Shown: piece by piece, positions 1 through 7,268 of the stretch
Position numbering within the stretch: position 1 is the first letter of the stretch
Layout: every line of letters starts with the position of its first letter
The notes under the pieces: generated by a model
What the model was told of the DNA's origin: nothing
What the model saw: the letters and a program-made list of their open reading frames with translations, nothing else
Database searches by the model: none
From: JAYRWD01 sp041918255
GTDB lineage: Bacteria > Patescibacteriota > Dojkabacteria > B142 > WJKM01
Assembly: GCA_041918255.1 (NCBI GenBank)
Contig: JAYRWD010000015.1
Span: 1-30,150, forward strand
DNA length: 30,150 nt
Direction of reading: 5' to 3'
Made by a program: the position numbers and the translations under genes

Positions 1-409
1 ATGAAATAAAAATCACAACTATCAGTTCTTGCCACGAAACAGTCACTAAACTCCCAAAAAGAAGGCTGTGCAGATTAATCCCAACATTTGGTTTTAATGA
101 AAATAAAATACTTGCCAAAGCCAGACTGGTTGATAGAAATATTGCTAAGATGCTATCCGAAAAAATCCTTCGTTTAGATAAAATCAACTCAATAATCACT
201 GCAGAAATCACCGCAAAAAAAATCGATCCCCACATAGGATTGATATTTAATAAAGCCGCTATTGCTCCGCCCAAAATTCCAGCGTGAGAAAGAGTATCAG
301 AAGTCAACGCCTTTCTTTGCACTACATAAAATTTCCCTATGAAAGGTGCTGCAAAAGCCAAGACAAACCCAGTTATATAAATTCTTACCAAAAAATCAAA
401 ATTCTGCAT
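1..409 (-). CDS. Metal ABC transporter permease, ZnuB/MntB-like (3' part missing)
   Basis: This is the N-terminal 136 residues of an inner-membrane permease of the ABC-3 family, which forms the channel for Zn2+ or Mn2+ import with a ZnuC-type ATPase and a ZnuA-type binding protein. Translation from the ATG at 409 gives alternating hydrophobic helices. It includes the family-typical early stretch QRKALTSDTLSHAGILGGAI, whose SDTLSHAG motif follows the first membrane segment, and a later NLHSLLFGSL segment. The gene runs off the left edge, so the C-terminal half is not visible. It is the last visible gene of the fur-znuA-znuC-znuB order, 47 bases after the ATPase gene. The upstream 47 bases are very AT-rich with no Shine-Dalgarno match. 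Family is firm; the metal is not decided by sequence. Confidence 0.88.
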   Translation of the reverse strand, partial: MQNFDFLVRIYITGFVLAFAAPFIGKFYVVQRKALTSDTLSHAGILGGAIAALLNINPMWGSIFFAVISAVIIELILSKRRIFSDSILAIFLSTSLALASILFSLKPNVGINLHSLLFGSLVTVSWQELIVVIFIS

Positions 410-456
410 TCAATAAACTGTTTTAAAATTTTAATTAATAAATTTTAAATTTCTTA

Positions 457-1194
457 TTAATGTTTATGCACAACGTATTTCACATGCTCACCATAGAGTT
501 TTAAAATATTCTCCGCATTAATAAACTCTTTCGAAGGTCCAACGCAAACCAATTTCCGATTTAAGCATAAAACCGTTTTGACTTGACGAGCTATAGCCTC
601 AATATCATGAGAAACCAAAATAATTGTCATTTTGTATTTACTATTCAAACCCTCAAGAAAATCATAAAAATTGATTTCGGTTTTAAGATCTATCCCGGTT
701 GTTGGCTCATCAAGAATAAGCACCTTAGGTCTGCTCACTAATGCCCTCGCTATCATAACTCTTTGACGTTCTCCGCCAGATAGATCGCTAAACATCCTAC
801 CTAATAAGTGTTCTAGATCAAGATCTCGGACAACTCGCGCATATTCATCAATAACTTGTGGATATTTACCAATTTCAAGATTAAATCTATTCCTTGGCAT
901 CAACCCACTTCGAATAACCTCCTCAACATTGGCGGGGAAATCTTTTTCTCCGGCTTTTTGAGGTACATAACCGATATTATTGGGATGCTCAAAAAAATAT
1001 TCGATTTGTCCATTTGTAGGTTTTTCAATTCCAGCCAAAATCCTTATTAAAGTACTCTTACCAGCACCATTCGGACCAATAATTCCCATATAATCGCCCT
1101 CTTTCAGATCAAACTCAATATTCTCTAAAACTAATTGATTATTAATCTTATGTTCTTTAATGTGTGTAGCAATTATGATTTTATCGTTTCGCAC
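457..1194 (-). CDS. znuC: Metal ABC transporter ATP-binding protein, ZnuC-like
   Basis: This 245-residue ATPase would energise the ZnuA/ZnuB-type metal importer on the cytoplasmic face of the membrane. It has a full set of ABC motifs: Walker A GPNGAGKST at residues 40-48, a Q-loop in the segment YVPQKAG, the signature LSGGERQR, Walker B VLILDEPTTGID and the switch histidine in VSHD. Length is normal for ZnuC. The start is GTG at 1194, because the next in-frame ATG lies just before Walker A and would remove the first beta strands. The gene overlaps the end of the binding-protein gene by 22 bases, which suggests coupled translation. The C-terminal HKH could help bind metal, but that is speculation. 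The symbol reflects family resemblance; Zn versus Mn is not resolved. Confidence 0.9.
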   Translation of the reverse strand: MRNDKIIIATHIKEHKINNQLVLENIEFDLKEGDYMGIIGPNGAGKSTLIRILAGIEKPTNGQIEYFFEHPNNIGYVPQKAGEKDFPANVEEVIRSGLMPRNRFNLEIGKYPQVIDEYARVVRDLDLEHLLGRMFSDLSGGERQRVMIARALVSRPKVLILDEPTTGIDLKTEINFYDFLEGLNSKYKMTIILVSHDIEAIARQVKTVLCLNRKLVCVGPSKEFINAENILKLYGEHVKYVVHKH

Positions 1195-2099
1195 TCCAAT
1201 CCAACTAATAAATTATCTAAATTTTTCTGAAACCGATCAAAAAAGTCACCAGATTCCTCTTCCATTAGAGGCGCTTCAATTGGATCTAAGGGCAAAATAT
1301 CAACTCCAGTTTCTGATGCTAATGTCTCCGCTAAACCCGAATTCGAATTAGGCGGACGGAATACAAACTTTATTTGATTTTCCATAATAATATTTTTTAT
1401 TTTCTCTATCAGAGCCGGCGATACTTCGGACCATTCTTCATTAGGGATAATAACGATTTCATCCAAACCATGACTCTTCGCGAAAAGTCCAAAAGCACCA
1501 TGTTCACTTACAAATACTTTGTGTTTACAATTTATCGCGGAATCCCTAAAACCTGTATCTAGCTCATTAATTTTTTTAACTATTTCCTCCGCATTCGCCT
1601 CGTATACGAAAGCGTTAGTTGGATCTATGAATCCAATTTTCTCGCTTATTAAAGTGATTTCCTTACTTAAAATTTCAGGGTCTAGCCAATAATGAGCATT
1701 CGTGTCTGTGTTATTAACTCCTGTCTCATCGCTGAGGACCAATACATTAGATTTATTATTCTCTCTCACCCATTGAACTGCCCAAGCATCAATGTTTAAA
1801 CCATTTAGGATAACCATGTCTGCCTGGTTAAGATTTTGAATATCTGAAAATAAAGGTTCAAACTCATGAAGATTTGCTTTTGTTGCGTCTGGATAGGTAA
1901 CTTTAGCACTCGTACCGACAATCATTTTTGTAAGCTCAGCATACGGATAAATAGATGTAAAAATCACCAGTTTTTCATTTTCAACTTTTATTTTAGTTTC
2001 AGTAAATTTTTCGAAATAGTTATCAGAAGTATGAACCAAATACCAGATTCCCAAAAAAAATATAAGAACAACAATGATTTCAATAAACTTCTTGAACAT
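1173..2099 (-). CDS. znuA: Metal ABC transporter substrate-binding protein, ZnuA/TroA-like
   Basis: Cluster A-I solute-binding protein that captures Zn2+ or Mn2+ outside the membrane and hands it to the permease. The chosen ATG at 2099 gives a 308-residue product beginning with a hydrophobic signal or anchor segment (MFKKFIEIIVVLIFFLGIW), with no lipobox cysteine visible. Expected ligand regions are present: NLHEFEPLFSDI (first His), NAHYWLDP (second His), VSEHGAFGLFAKSHG (third His) and an acidic ligand near ETGVDILPLDP. The His-rich loop common in Zn-specific ZnuA is absent. The frame is also open to an ATG at 2138 and a TTG at 2147. Those starts would overlap the fur gene and put a long polar stretch before the signal segment, so I prefer 2099. 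Family is certain; metal preference is open. Confidence 0.88.
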   Translation of the reverse strand: MFKKFIEIIVVLIFFLGIWYLVHTSDNYFEKFTETKIKVENEKLVIFTSIYPYAELTKMIVGTSAKVTYPDATKANLHEFEPLFSDIQNLNQADMVILNGLNIDAWAVQWVRENNKSNVLVLSDETGVNNTDTNAHYWLDPEILSKEITLISEKIGFIDPTNAFVYEANAEEIVKKINELDTGFRDSAINCKHKVFVSEHGAFGLFAKSHGLDEIVIIPNEEWSEVSPALIEKIKNIIMENQIKFVFRPPNSNSGLAETLASETGVDILPLDPIEAPLMEEESGDFFDRFQKNLDNLLVGLECETIKS

Positions 2100-2116
2100 T
2101 AGCGAGTAGCGTAAGG

Positions 2117-2548
2117 TTAAATTTGCAAGTTTCTGCATTTTGGACAAACTCCGAAAAATTCTAAAGAATGTGAACTGATTCTGAAATGGGTTACAGTCTC
2201 TATCCTCTGTTCAAATTGCTTCATCTCCATAGGTTCAGGTATCTCGCGGACATCTCCACATATACTACAGAGTAAATGGTGATGGTGCGTGCTATTCGGT
2301 TCATAGAGGGTCTTGGCTGAGTCGAAAATAATTTCTCTTACAAAACCCTCCTGTCGTAGCAAATCTAATGTCCTATACACTGTAGCCCTATCAACATCTA
2401 GAACTTTTTTGTCAATTTTTAGCAATATTTCGTTAGCTGATTGGGGAAGGGAAGAGGAAAAAATTGACTCTATAATTGCCTTCCTTGATTTTGTAATCCG
2501 ATAGCCTTTACTAACGAGTTGATCTAATACTTTTTGTATGTAATTCAT
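2117..2548 (-). CDS. Fur-family metal-responsive repressor (Zur/PerR/Fur type)
   Basis: A 143-residue metalloregulator, first gene of the metal-uptake operon. The N-terminal winged helix ends in DRATVYRTLDLLRQEGFV, the family's DNA-recognition region (about residues 53-70). The dimerisation part has a HHHH cluster at 88-91, CxxC at 94/97 and CxxC at 135/138, the latter two forming the usual structural zinc site. The ATG at 2548 is chosen over an upstream TTG at 2554. A promoter with TTGACA and TAAAAT boxes ends only 5 bases before this ATG, so transcription would start at or next to it and the TTG would lie outside the mRNA. A palindrome sits in the promoter spacer, implying autoregulation of the whole operon. 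Linkage to a ZnuABC-type importer favours a Zur-like or Mn-sensing role. Confidence 0.92.
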   Translation of the reverse strand: MNYIQKVLDQLVSKGYRITKSRKAIIESIFSSSLPQSANEILLKIDKKVLDVDRATVYRTLDLLRQEGFVREIIFDSAKTLYEPNSTHHHHLLCSICGDVREIPEPMEMKQFEQRIETVTHFRISSHSLEFFGVCPKCRNLQI

Positions 2549-2553
2549 AATCA

Positions 2554-2583
2554 ATTTTATTGCGACTGTGTCGCAATTGTCAA
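2554..2583 (-). promoter_or_regulatory. Promoter of the fur-znuABC operon
   Basis: On the minus strand, TTGACA (2583-2578, a perfect -35 box) is followed after 18 bases by TAAAAT (2559-2554), and then by 5 bases to the ATG at 2548. The expected start point falls on or next to the A of that ATG, so the transcript should be leaderless. No other promoter-like sequence is obvious before znuA, znuC or znuB, which fits one operon. Confidence 0.6.
2559..2577. promoter_or_regulatory. Palindromic operator in the fur promoter spacer
   Basis: ATTGCGACTGTGTCGCAAT is a perfect 8-3-8 inverted repeat (arms ATTGCGAC and GTCGCAAT). It fills the spacer between the -35 and -10 boxes of the fur promoter and touches the -35 region of the opposing tRNA promoter. 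Fur-family proteins bind palindromes of about this size, so it is the natural candidate site for the adjacent repressor. The sequence does not match any Fur, Zur or PerR box I can recall exactly. Binding is inferred from position and symmetry. Confidence 0.6.
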
Positions 2584-2607
2584 GTTGTTGTGTATCTAGT
2601 GTATAAT
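2577..2607 (+). promoter_or_regulatory. Promoter of the tRNA-Leu/tRNA-Pro unit
   Basis: TTGTCA (2577-2582) and a perfect TATAAT (2602-2607) lie on the plus strand 19 bases apart, with the first tRNA beginning 33 bases after the -10 box. The spacer is a little long. The -35 box overlaps that of the opposing fur promoter, so the two promoters may compete. Confidence 0.5.
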
Positions 2608-2640
2608 TTTTAAGCTAGCTTTAACTAGCAAAAGAATATT

Positions 2641-2722
2641 GCCGATGTGGCGGAATTGGTAGACGCGCTACGTTCAGGTCGTAGTGGGGCAACTCGTGGG
2701 AGTTCGAGTCTCCCCATCGGCA
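2641..2722 (+). tRNA. tRNA-Leu (anticodon CAG)
   Basis: It folds as a class II tRNA. The acceptor stem is GCCGATG/CATCGGC with A as discriminator, and the D arm contains GGAATTGGTAGA. The anticodon stem CTACG/CGTAG encloses loop TTCAGGT (anticodon CAG, reading CUG). A 13-base variable arm follows, then T-arm GGGAG-TTCGAGT-CTCCC. The long variable arm and anticodon agree on leucine. CCA is not encoded after the discriminator, so the CCA end must be added by an enzyme. Confidence 0.95.
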
Positions 2723-2726
2723 TTTT

Positions 2727-2803
2727 CGGGATATAGTGTAATTGGCTAACACGCGCGCTTCGGGTGCGCGAGAGTCCGAGTTCGAGTCTCGGTATCCCGA
2801 CCA
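2727..2803 (+). tRNA. tRNA-Pro (anticodon CGG)
   Basis: Acceptor stem CGGGATA/TATCCCG, discriminator A and encoded CCA (2801-2803). The D arm is GTGT/ACAC. The anticodon stem CGCGC/GCGCG is perfect, with loop TTCGGGT (anticodon CGG, reading CCG). The T arm is CCGAG-TTCGAGT-CTCGG. The C1-G72 pair and A73 are typical of bacterial proline tRNAs. It begins 4 bases after tRNA-Leu, so the two are probably cotranscribed. Unlike its neighbour it encodes its CCA end. Confidence 0.94.
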
Positions 2804-2819
2804 ATTCAGATATTTTGGA

Positions 2820-2886
2820 TTTAGAGTACAGTAATATTCTTCACCAATAACACATCCAATCCATAATCAGAAGCATGTACTCTAAA
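2820..2886. repeat. Inverted repeat with 11-bp arms downstream of tRNA-Pro
   Basis: TTTAGAGTACA (2820-2830) and its exact reverse complement TGTACTCTAAA (2876-2886) enclose 45 bases rich in CA and AT. It begins 16 bases after tRNA-Pro and ends before the RhuM-Doc gene. It has no T-run after it, so a classical terminator is unlikely. Possible roles are a recombination or attachment remnant at the tRNA-proximal end of the island, an operator pair or an mRNA structure. No copy was seen elsewhere in the window. Confidence 0.55.
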
Positions 2887-2938
2887 CCAGAAGGTGTTAA
2901 AATTAGATTTAAGTAAAATCATTTACGAAATTATTAAG

Positions 2939-3931
2939 ATGAATGATACCAAAAGGGGTGAAATTGTTATCTATAAAACCGCGAAGAACGAGGTAGATTT
3001 GAAGGTGCGTTTAGAAAAAGAAACTATTTGGCTTGATACGCGACAAATGGCATTTCTTTTTGGAACACAGAGACCAGCTATCGTTAAACATATCAACAAT
3101 ATTTACAAATCAGCCGAATTAGAGGCGAAGGCAACTTGTTCCAAAACGGAACAGGTTGCCAAGGATGGGAGATTACGAAAAATTAATCTTTATAACCTTG
3201 ATGTTATTATTTCAGTTGGTTATCGAGTGAATTCGGTTCAAGCTACTCAGTTTCGTATTTGGGCGACAAAAACACTGCAACAATATTTGATAAGAGGCTA
3301 TGCTTTAAACCAAAAATACCTTCTAGAAACGCGAGAAAAATTTGAACAATTACAAACAGCTATCGGCTTTTTAAAGGAAAAATCTAAAAAAGGATCTTTT
3401 GCTGGACAAGAAAGTGAACTTATAAATCTACTTGCAACATATGCAAAAACGTTAACTACTTTAGACAAATACGATCATGGTGAAATCAATGAAACAAAAG
3501 GTTCAAAATCAAAATTTGTTCTAAACTATGGAAAATGCTTATGCATAATATCTGAACTTAAAAAGAAATTAATTCAGAAGAACGAGGCCAACGATATGTT
3601 CGGACATGAAAAAGATGGAAGTCTTGAGGGAATTATTACTGGACTCTACCAGACATTTGACGGAAAAGAATTATATCCAACCATAGAAGACAAGGCGTCG
3701 CATATTTTATACTTGATTATTAAAGATCATCCTTTTTCCGATGGCAATAAACGCTCCGCCGCTTTTCTATTTGTGTATTTCTTGGACAAATCCAATTATC
3801 TATATCACAAAAACGGAGAAAAGAAAATCAACGACAATGCTCTAACTGCTCTGGCGCTTCTAGTTGCCGAAAGTAGTCCAAAAGAAAAAAAAGTGATGAT
3901 AAAAATCATAAAAAATTTAATTTCGGAATAG
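2939..3931 (+). CDS. RhuM-family / Doc (Fic-fold) fusion protein
   Basis: A 330-residue two-domain protein. The first half (about residues 5-150, from GEIVIYKTAKNEVDLKVRLE) resembles RhuM/virulence-type proteins, with the characteristic IWLDTRQMAFLFGTQRPAIV and later ISVGYRVNS and FRIWATKTLQQYLIRGY stretches. The second half is a Fic/Doc fold with the active-site motif HPFSDGNKR at residues 264-272. The Lys-Arg ending is the Doc form rather than the HPFxxGNGR of AMP-transferring Fic enzymes, so a Doc-like toxin or kinase activity is possible. The ATG at 2939 fits the family start; GTG at 2894 would add 15 residues. It stands just before a restriction-modification gene, and no separate small antitoxin gene is seen. 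Function is inferred from domains only. Confidence 0.85.
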   Translation: MNDTKRGEIVIYKTAKNEVDLKVRLEKETIWLDTRQMAFLFGTQRPAIVKHINNIYKSAELEAKATCSKTEQVAKDGRLRKINLYNLDVIISVGYRVNSVQATQFRIWATKTLQQYLIRGYALNQKYLLETREKFEQLQTAIGFLKEKSKKGSFAGQESELINLLATYAKTLTTLDKYDHGEINETKGSKSKFVLNYGKCLCIISELKKKLIQKNEANDMFGHEKDGSLEGIITGLYQTFDGKELYPTIEDKASHILYLIIKDHPFSDGNKRSAAFLFVYFLDKSNYLYHKNGEKKINDNALTALALLVAESSPKEKKVMIKIIKNLISE

Positions 3932-3945
3932 TTATTATTCCTTGC

Positions 3946-3955
3946 AACCAAGCCA
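3946..3955 (+). repeat. Direct repeat, left copy (AACCAAGCCA)
   Basis: AACCAAGCCA occurs here, 33 bases before the restriction-modification gene, and again at 7041-7050 across that gene's stop codon. The pair brackets almost exactly one gene, as a duplicated target or recombination scar would. A 10-bp match can also arise by chance. Confidence 0.4.
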
Positions 3956-3988
3956 TGTTCAAAAATAATAATAATGACTTAAAGTATT

Positions 3989-6900
3989 ATGCACTCTCTT
4001 TTTAATGATTACGTTCAATCCGTTTCAAATAAATTTGCTCACAAAGAGACAAGTGAGATGGGTTATCGTACTGATTTTGAGAATTTACTCAAAGCTATTT
4101 TTGAGTCCATCAATGTCCAGCCAATCGGCCACGATGACAAAGCTACAAACGGCAACAAGCCAGACTTTGTGATCAAGAAAAGTGGCGTACCAATTTTATA
4201 CATTGAAGCAAAAGATGCTGGAGTGTCTCTCGATAAGGTAGAAAGGTCCGAGCAAATGGCTCGCTATTTCGGATATACCAACCTTGTACTTACAGATTAC
4301 GTCGAGTTTCGTTTTTATAGAAACGGACTTCCGTATAGCGAAGCGATTAAAATTGCTGAATACGATTTAAAAGAAAGAACAACAAAAGCATTCCCAGAAA
4401 ATTATGAATTACTAGCAAAAACACTTCTTGATTTTGCGCAGTCACACAAAGAACCCATCAAATCCGGTGCCCACCTTGCCAAAATAATGGGTGGTAAAGC
4501 CCAACGAATTAGGGATAATGTTGGCCAATTTCTTGGTGTCTCATCAGAACAAAACAAGGAATTGCTTCGCGTCTATGAAGCAATCAAAAAAATGCTTGTG
4601 CACGATCTTACGACAGAAACTTTTTCAGATATGTATGCGCAGACTCTCGTATACGGTCTATTTGTAGCTCGATATTACGATGATTCGTCAGATACTTTTT
4701 CTCGACAAGAAGCTCGCGACTTGGTTCCAACTTCAAACCCATTTCTCCAGCATTTCTTTGACCACATTGCCGGACCCAATTTCGACAAACGCTTGAGCTA
4801 TATCGTCGATGAATTATGTGAGGTATTTCAACATGCTGATACCAAAAAACTCGTGGAAGAATACATGGCTGATGCCGACCCTATCATCCATTTTTACGAG
4901 GATTTCCTCAAAGAGTATGACCCAGAGTTACGTAAAAAAATGGGCGCGTACTATACACCACTTCCAGTTGTAAATTTCATTGTTCGTTCAGTTGATCCTA
5001 TTTTGCAAAAAGATTTTGGTCTTACTCAAGGCCTCGCTGATACTTCTAAGCTTCCAGATGGAAAGCATACAGTTCAAATACTTGACCCTGCAGTCGGCAC
5101 CGGCACATTTATCAGCGCTACCATTCGATTAATATATGAAAGACTTTTAAAACAAAAACAAGAAGGCAGATGGCCAGCGTATGTTCACAACGATCTTCTT
5201 CCGCGTTTACACGGCTTTGAATTGATGATGGCTCCGTATACTATCGCTCACCTCAAGTTAAGTCTTGCCTTCAAGCAAACTGGCTTTTGGAAATTTCACC
5301 GAAGGTTGGGGATATATTTGACCAATTCTCTCGAGCAAGGAGAGGCACAGCAGAACCTTTTGTCTTTTGGTTTTGCTGAAAGTATTGCCGAGGAAGCCAA
5401 AGAAGCGGCAGTGATAAAAAATCAAACACCAATCATGGTGGTGATCGGCAACCCACCATATAGTGTTAGTTCTTCAAATAAAAACGATTGGATTTTGAAT
5501 TTAATGGAATCCTATAAAATAGATTTAGATGAACAAAATATTCAACCTTTATCAGATGATTATTTAAAATTTATCCGATTCGCGGAACATTTTATAGAAA
5601 AAAATAAAACTGGAGTTGTAGCGATGATTACCAGCAATTCATATCTTGATGGACGTATCCACCGCCAGATGAGAAAACACTTACTTGAAACTTTTGATGA
5701 TATATACATTCTTGATCTTCATGGAAATTCAAAGAAAAAAGAAAAGGCTCCAGATGGTGGAAAAGACGAAAATGTCTTTGATATTCAGCAAGGTGTTTCT
5801 ATAAATATTTTTGTTCGAAAAAATAATAAAAAGGAAGAGTTAAGTTTCGTTTACCACGCAGAGCTTTATGGAAAGCGTGAGGACAAATTTAACACATTAG
5901 ATAAAACAAGTATTGAAAAAGTAGATTGGAAAAAACTTGATTATAGTGAACCTTACTACTTTTTTGTACCTAAAGATTTTAGTGAAAATCTTGAGTATGA
6001 TAAGGGTTTTAAAGTAGACGATTTGTTTGGTGTGAATAGTGTTGGTGTTGTTACATCTCGTGACGGGTTTGTCATCAATGATAAAAAGGAGGTATTACAG
6101 AAAAGATATGAGGATATACTAAATCCCACTATCTCAGATAAGGATTTTGAGGACCAATATTCTCTAAAAACAAAGTATTTTGACCCTACTGTTGCACGCA
6201 AAAAGTCTCAATTAACTCATGATAGTTTAATAATTAAGTGTTTTTATCGACCATATGATGTGAAATATATTATTTTTGATACGAGTTTTATAGAAAGAAA
6301 TAGAAAAGAAGTCATGCAACACATGATAAAGGCTAAAAATATAGCACTTGTATGTTCTAAACAAAGTACAAGAAATGCCATTGATAATATCCAAATTGTT
6401 GATTCAATAATTGAACTAAAATTTAATAGTCATGATAGAAATTCAAATATTTTTCCTTTATACTTATATTCTGACGATGGTTCAAAAACACCAAATCTAA
6501 AAAAAGAAATTGTTTCTGAGATAGAGAATATTACAGGTGAAGTTTCGCCAGAAAATATTTTGGATTATGTTTATGCAAGTTTACACTCTCCAAGCTATCG
6601 TGAGAAATACAAAGAATTTCTAAAAATAGATTTTCCTCACGTGCCATATCCAAAAGACAAAAAACAATTTTTTGACCTCGTCGAGCTTGGCACGGAGCTT
6701 CGAGAAATACACCTTCTTGAATCTCCAAAAGTAAATCAATATATTACTTCCTATCCAGTCGATGGATCAAATGCTGTAGAGAAAATTTCATATAAAGACG
6801 GAAATGTGTTTATCAACGCTGAGCAGTATTTTGGCGATGTGCCAGAAGTTGCTTGGAATTTCTATATTGGCGGTTACCAACCAGCTCAAAAATGGCTCAA

Positions 6901-7042
6901 AGATCGCAAAGGTCGCACGCTTTCAAATCCTGACATAGAGCATTATCAACAAATTATCGTTGCGCTGACTGAGACTAGTCGCATTATGAAAGAGATTGAT
7001 AGAATAAAGCTATACACACCTACACTTGGTACTCACAATTAA
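3989..7042 (+). CDS. Single-chain restriction endonuclease / N6-adenine DNA methyltransferase (type IIG or helicase-less ISP-like)
   Basis: A 1017-residue fusion expected to both cut and methylate DNA. An N-terminal PD-(D/E)xK nuclease is visible as D59, E73 and K75 (KPDF then YIEAKD). A helical region follows, then a gamma-type adenine methyltransferase with motif I DPAVGTG at 366-372 and motif IV NPPY at 488-491. The C-terminal 350 residues include VDDLFGVNSVGVVTSRDG and FYRPYD and resemble the target-recognition part of type ISP enzymes. ISP enzymes are about 1600 residues and carry a translocating helicase between nuclease and methylase. No such ATPase motifs are seen here, so this is closer to type IIG in plan. 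It follows the RhuM-Doc gene by 57 bases. Recognition sequence is unknown. Confidence 0.9.
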   Translation: MHSLFNDYVQSVSNKFAHKETSEMGYRTDFENLLKAIFESINVQPIGHDDKATNGNKPDFVIKKSGVPILYIEAKDAGVSLDKVERSEQMARYFGYTNLVLTDYVEFRFYRNGLPYSEAIKIAEYDLKERTTKAFPENYELLAKTLLDFAQSHKEPIKSGAHLAKIMGGKAQRIRDNVGQFLGVSSEQNKELLRVYEAIKKMLVHDLTTETFSDMYAQTLVYGLFVARYYDDSSDTFSRQEARDLVPTSNPFLQHFFDHIAGPNFDKRLSYIVDELCEVFQHADTKKLVEEYMADADPIIHFYEDFLKEYDPELRKKMGAYYTPLPVVNFIVRSVDPILQKDFGLTQGLADTSKLPDGKHTVQILDPAVGTGTFISATIRLIYERLLKQKQEGRWPAYVHNDLLPRLHGFELMMAPYTIAHLKLSLAFKQTGFWKFHRRLGIYLTNSLEQGEAQQNLLSFGFAESIAEEAKEAAVIKNQTPIMVVIGNPPYSVSSSNKNDWILNLMESYKIDLDEQNIQPLSDDYLKFIRFAEHFIEKNKTGVVAMITSNSYLDGRIHRQMRKHLLETFDDIYILDLHGNSKKKEKAPDGGKDENVFDIQQGVSINIFVRKNNKKEELSFVYHAELYGKREDKFNTLDKTSIEKVDWKKLDYSEPYYFFVPKDFSENLEYDKGFKVDDLFGVNSVGVVTSRDGFVINDKKEVLQKRYEDILNPTISDKDFEDQYSLKTKYFDPTVARKKSQLTHDSLIIKCFYRPYDVKYIIFDTSFIERNRKEVMQHMIKAKNIALVCSKQSTRNAIDNIQIVDSIIELKFNSHDRNSNIFPLYLYSDDGSKTPNLKKEIVSEIENITGEVSPENILDYVYASLHSPSYREKYKEFLKIDFPHVPYPKDKKQFFDLVELGTELREIHLLESPKVNQYITSYPVDGSNAVEKISYKDGNVFINAEQYFGDVPEVAWNFYIGGYQPAQKWLKDRKGRTLSNPDIEHYQQIIVALTETSRIMKEIDRIKLYTPTLGTHN

Positions 7043-7050
7043 CCAAGCCA
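7041..7050 (+). repeat. Direct repeat, right copy (AACCAAGCCA)
   Basis: Second copy of the 10-base word found at 3946-3955. It starts inside the TAA stop of the restriction-modification gene. The flanking bases also look loosely alike (TGTTC on the left, ACATGCC on the right). Confidence 0.4.
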
Positions 7051-7061
7051 ACATGCCTTTC

Positions 7062-7085
7062 GAGCTAGAGTTATGTCACTAGCTC
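7062..7085. repeat. Hairpin after the restriction-modification gene
   Basis: GAGCTAG (7062-7068) pairs with CTAGCTC (7079-7085) around a 10-base loop, 19 bases after the gene ends. It is followed by TGTTATGATAATT rather than a clean T-run, so a terminator role is uncertain. The rest of the 7043-7268 gap is AT-rich and shows no gene or tRNA. Confidence 0.35.
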
Positions 7086-7268
7086 TGTTATGATAATTAA
7101 CTAAACTTAGGCTTAATGGACAAAAGTATGGCAAAAGTTCTCTTACGATAAATTATGATCACCCTAGTATCAGACAGGTCTATACATTGAAACCTAGTTC
7201 TAACTTTTACTTAAATTCTGACTATAAGATTAAACCACCTCGAATATACCTTTAAACCTTAAATCACT

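Noticed and set aside
2136..2147. Third copy of the TTGTCCAAaATG motif, before the binding-protein gene
   Set aside because: Here it is simply the coding sequence for the CPKC zinc motif at the end of the Fur protein, so it is not evidence for a shared operator.
2727..2803. Reading the second tRNA as tRNA-Arg(TCG)
   Set aside because: Shifting the anticodon stem by one base gives a G-T pair and a poorer stem; the perfect CGCGC/GCGCG stem with loop TTCGGGT, C1-G72 and A73 supports tRNA-Pro(CGG).
2820..2886. Terminator for the tRNA genes
   Set aside because: The loop would be 45 bases and no T-run follows the second arm.
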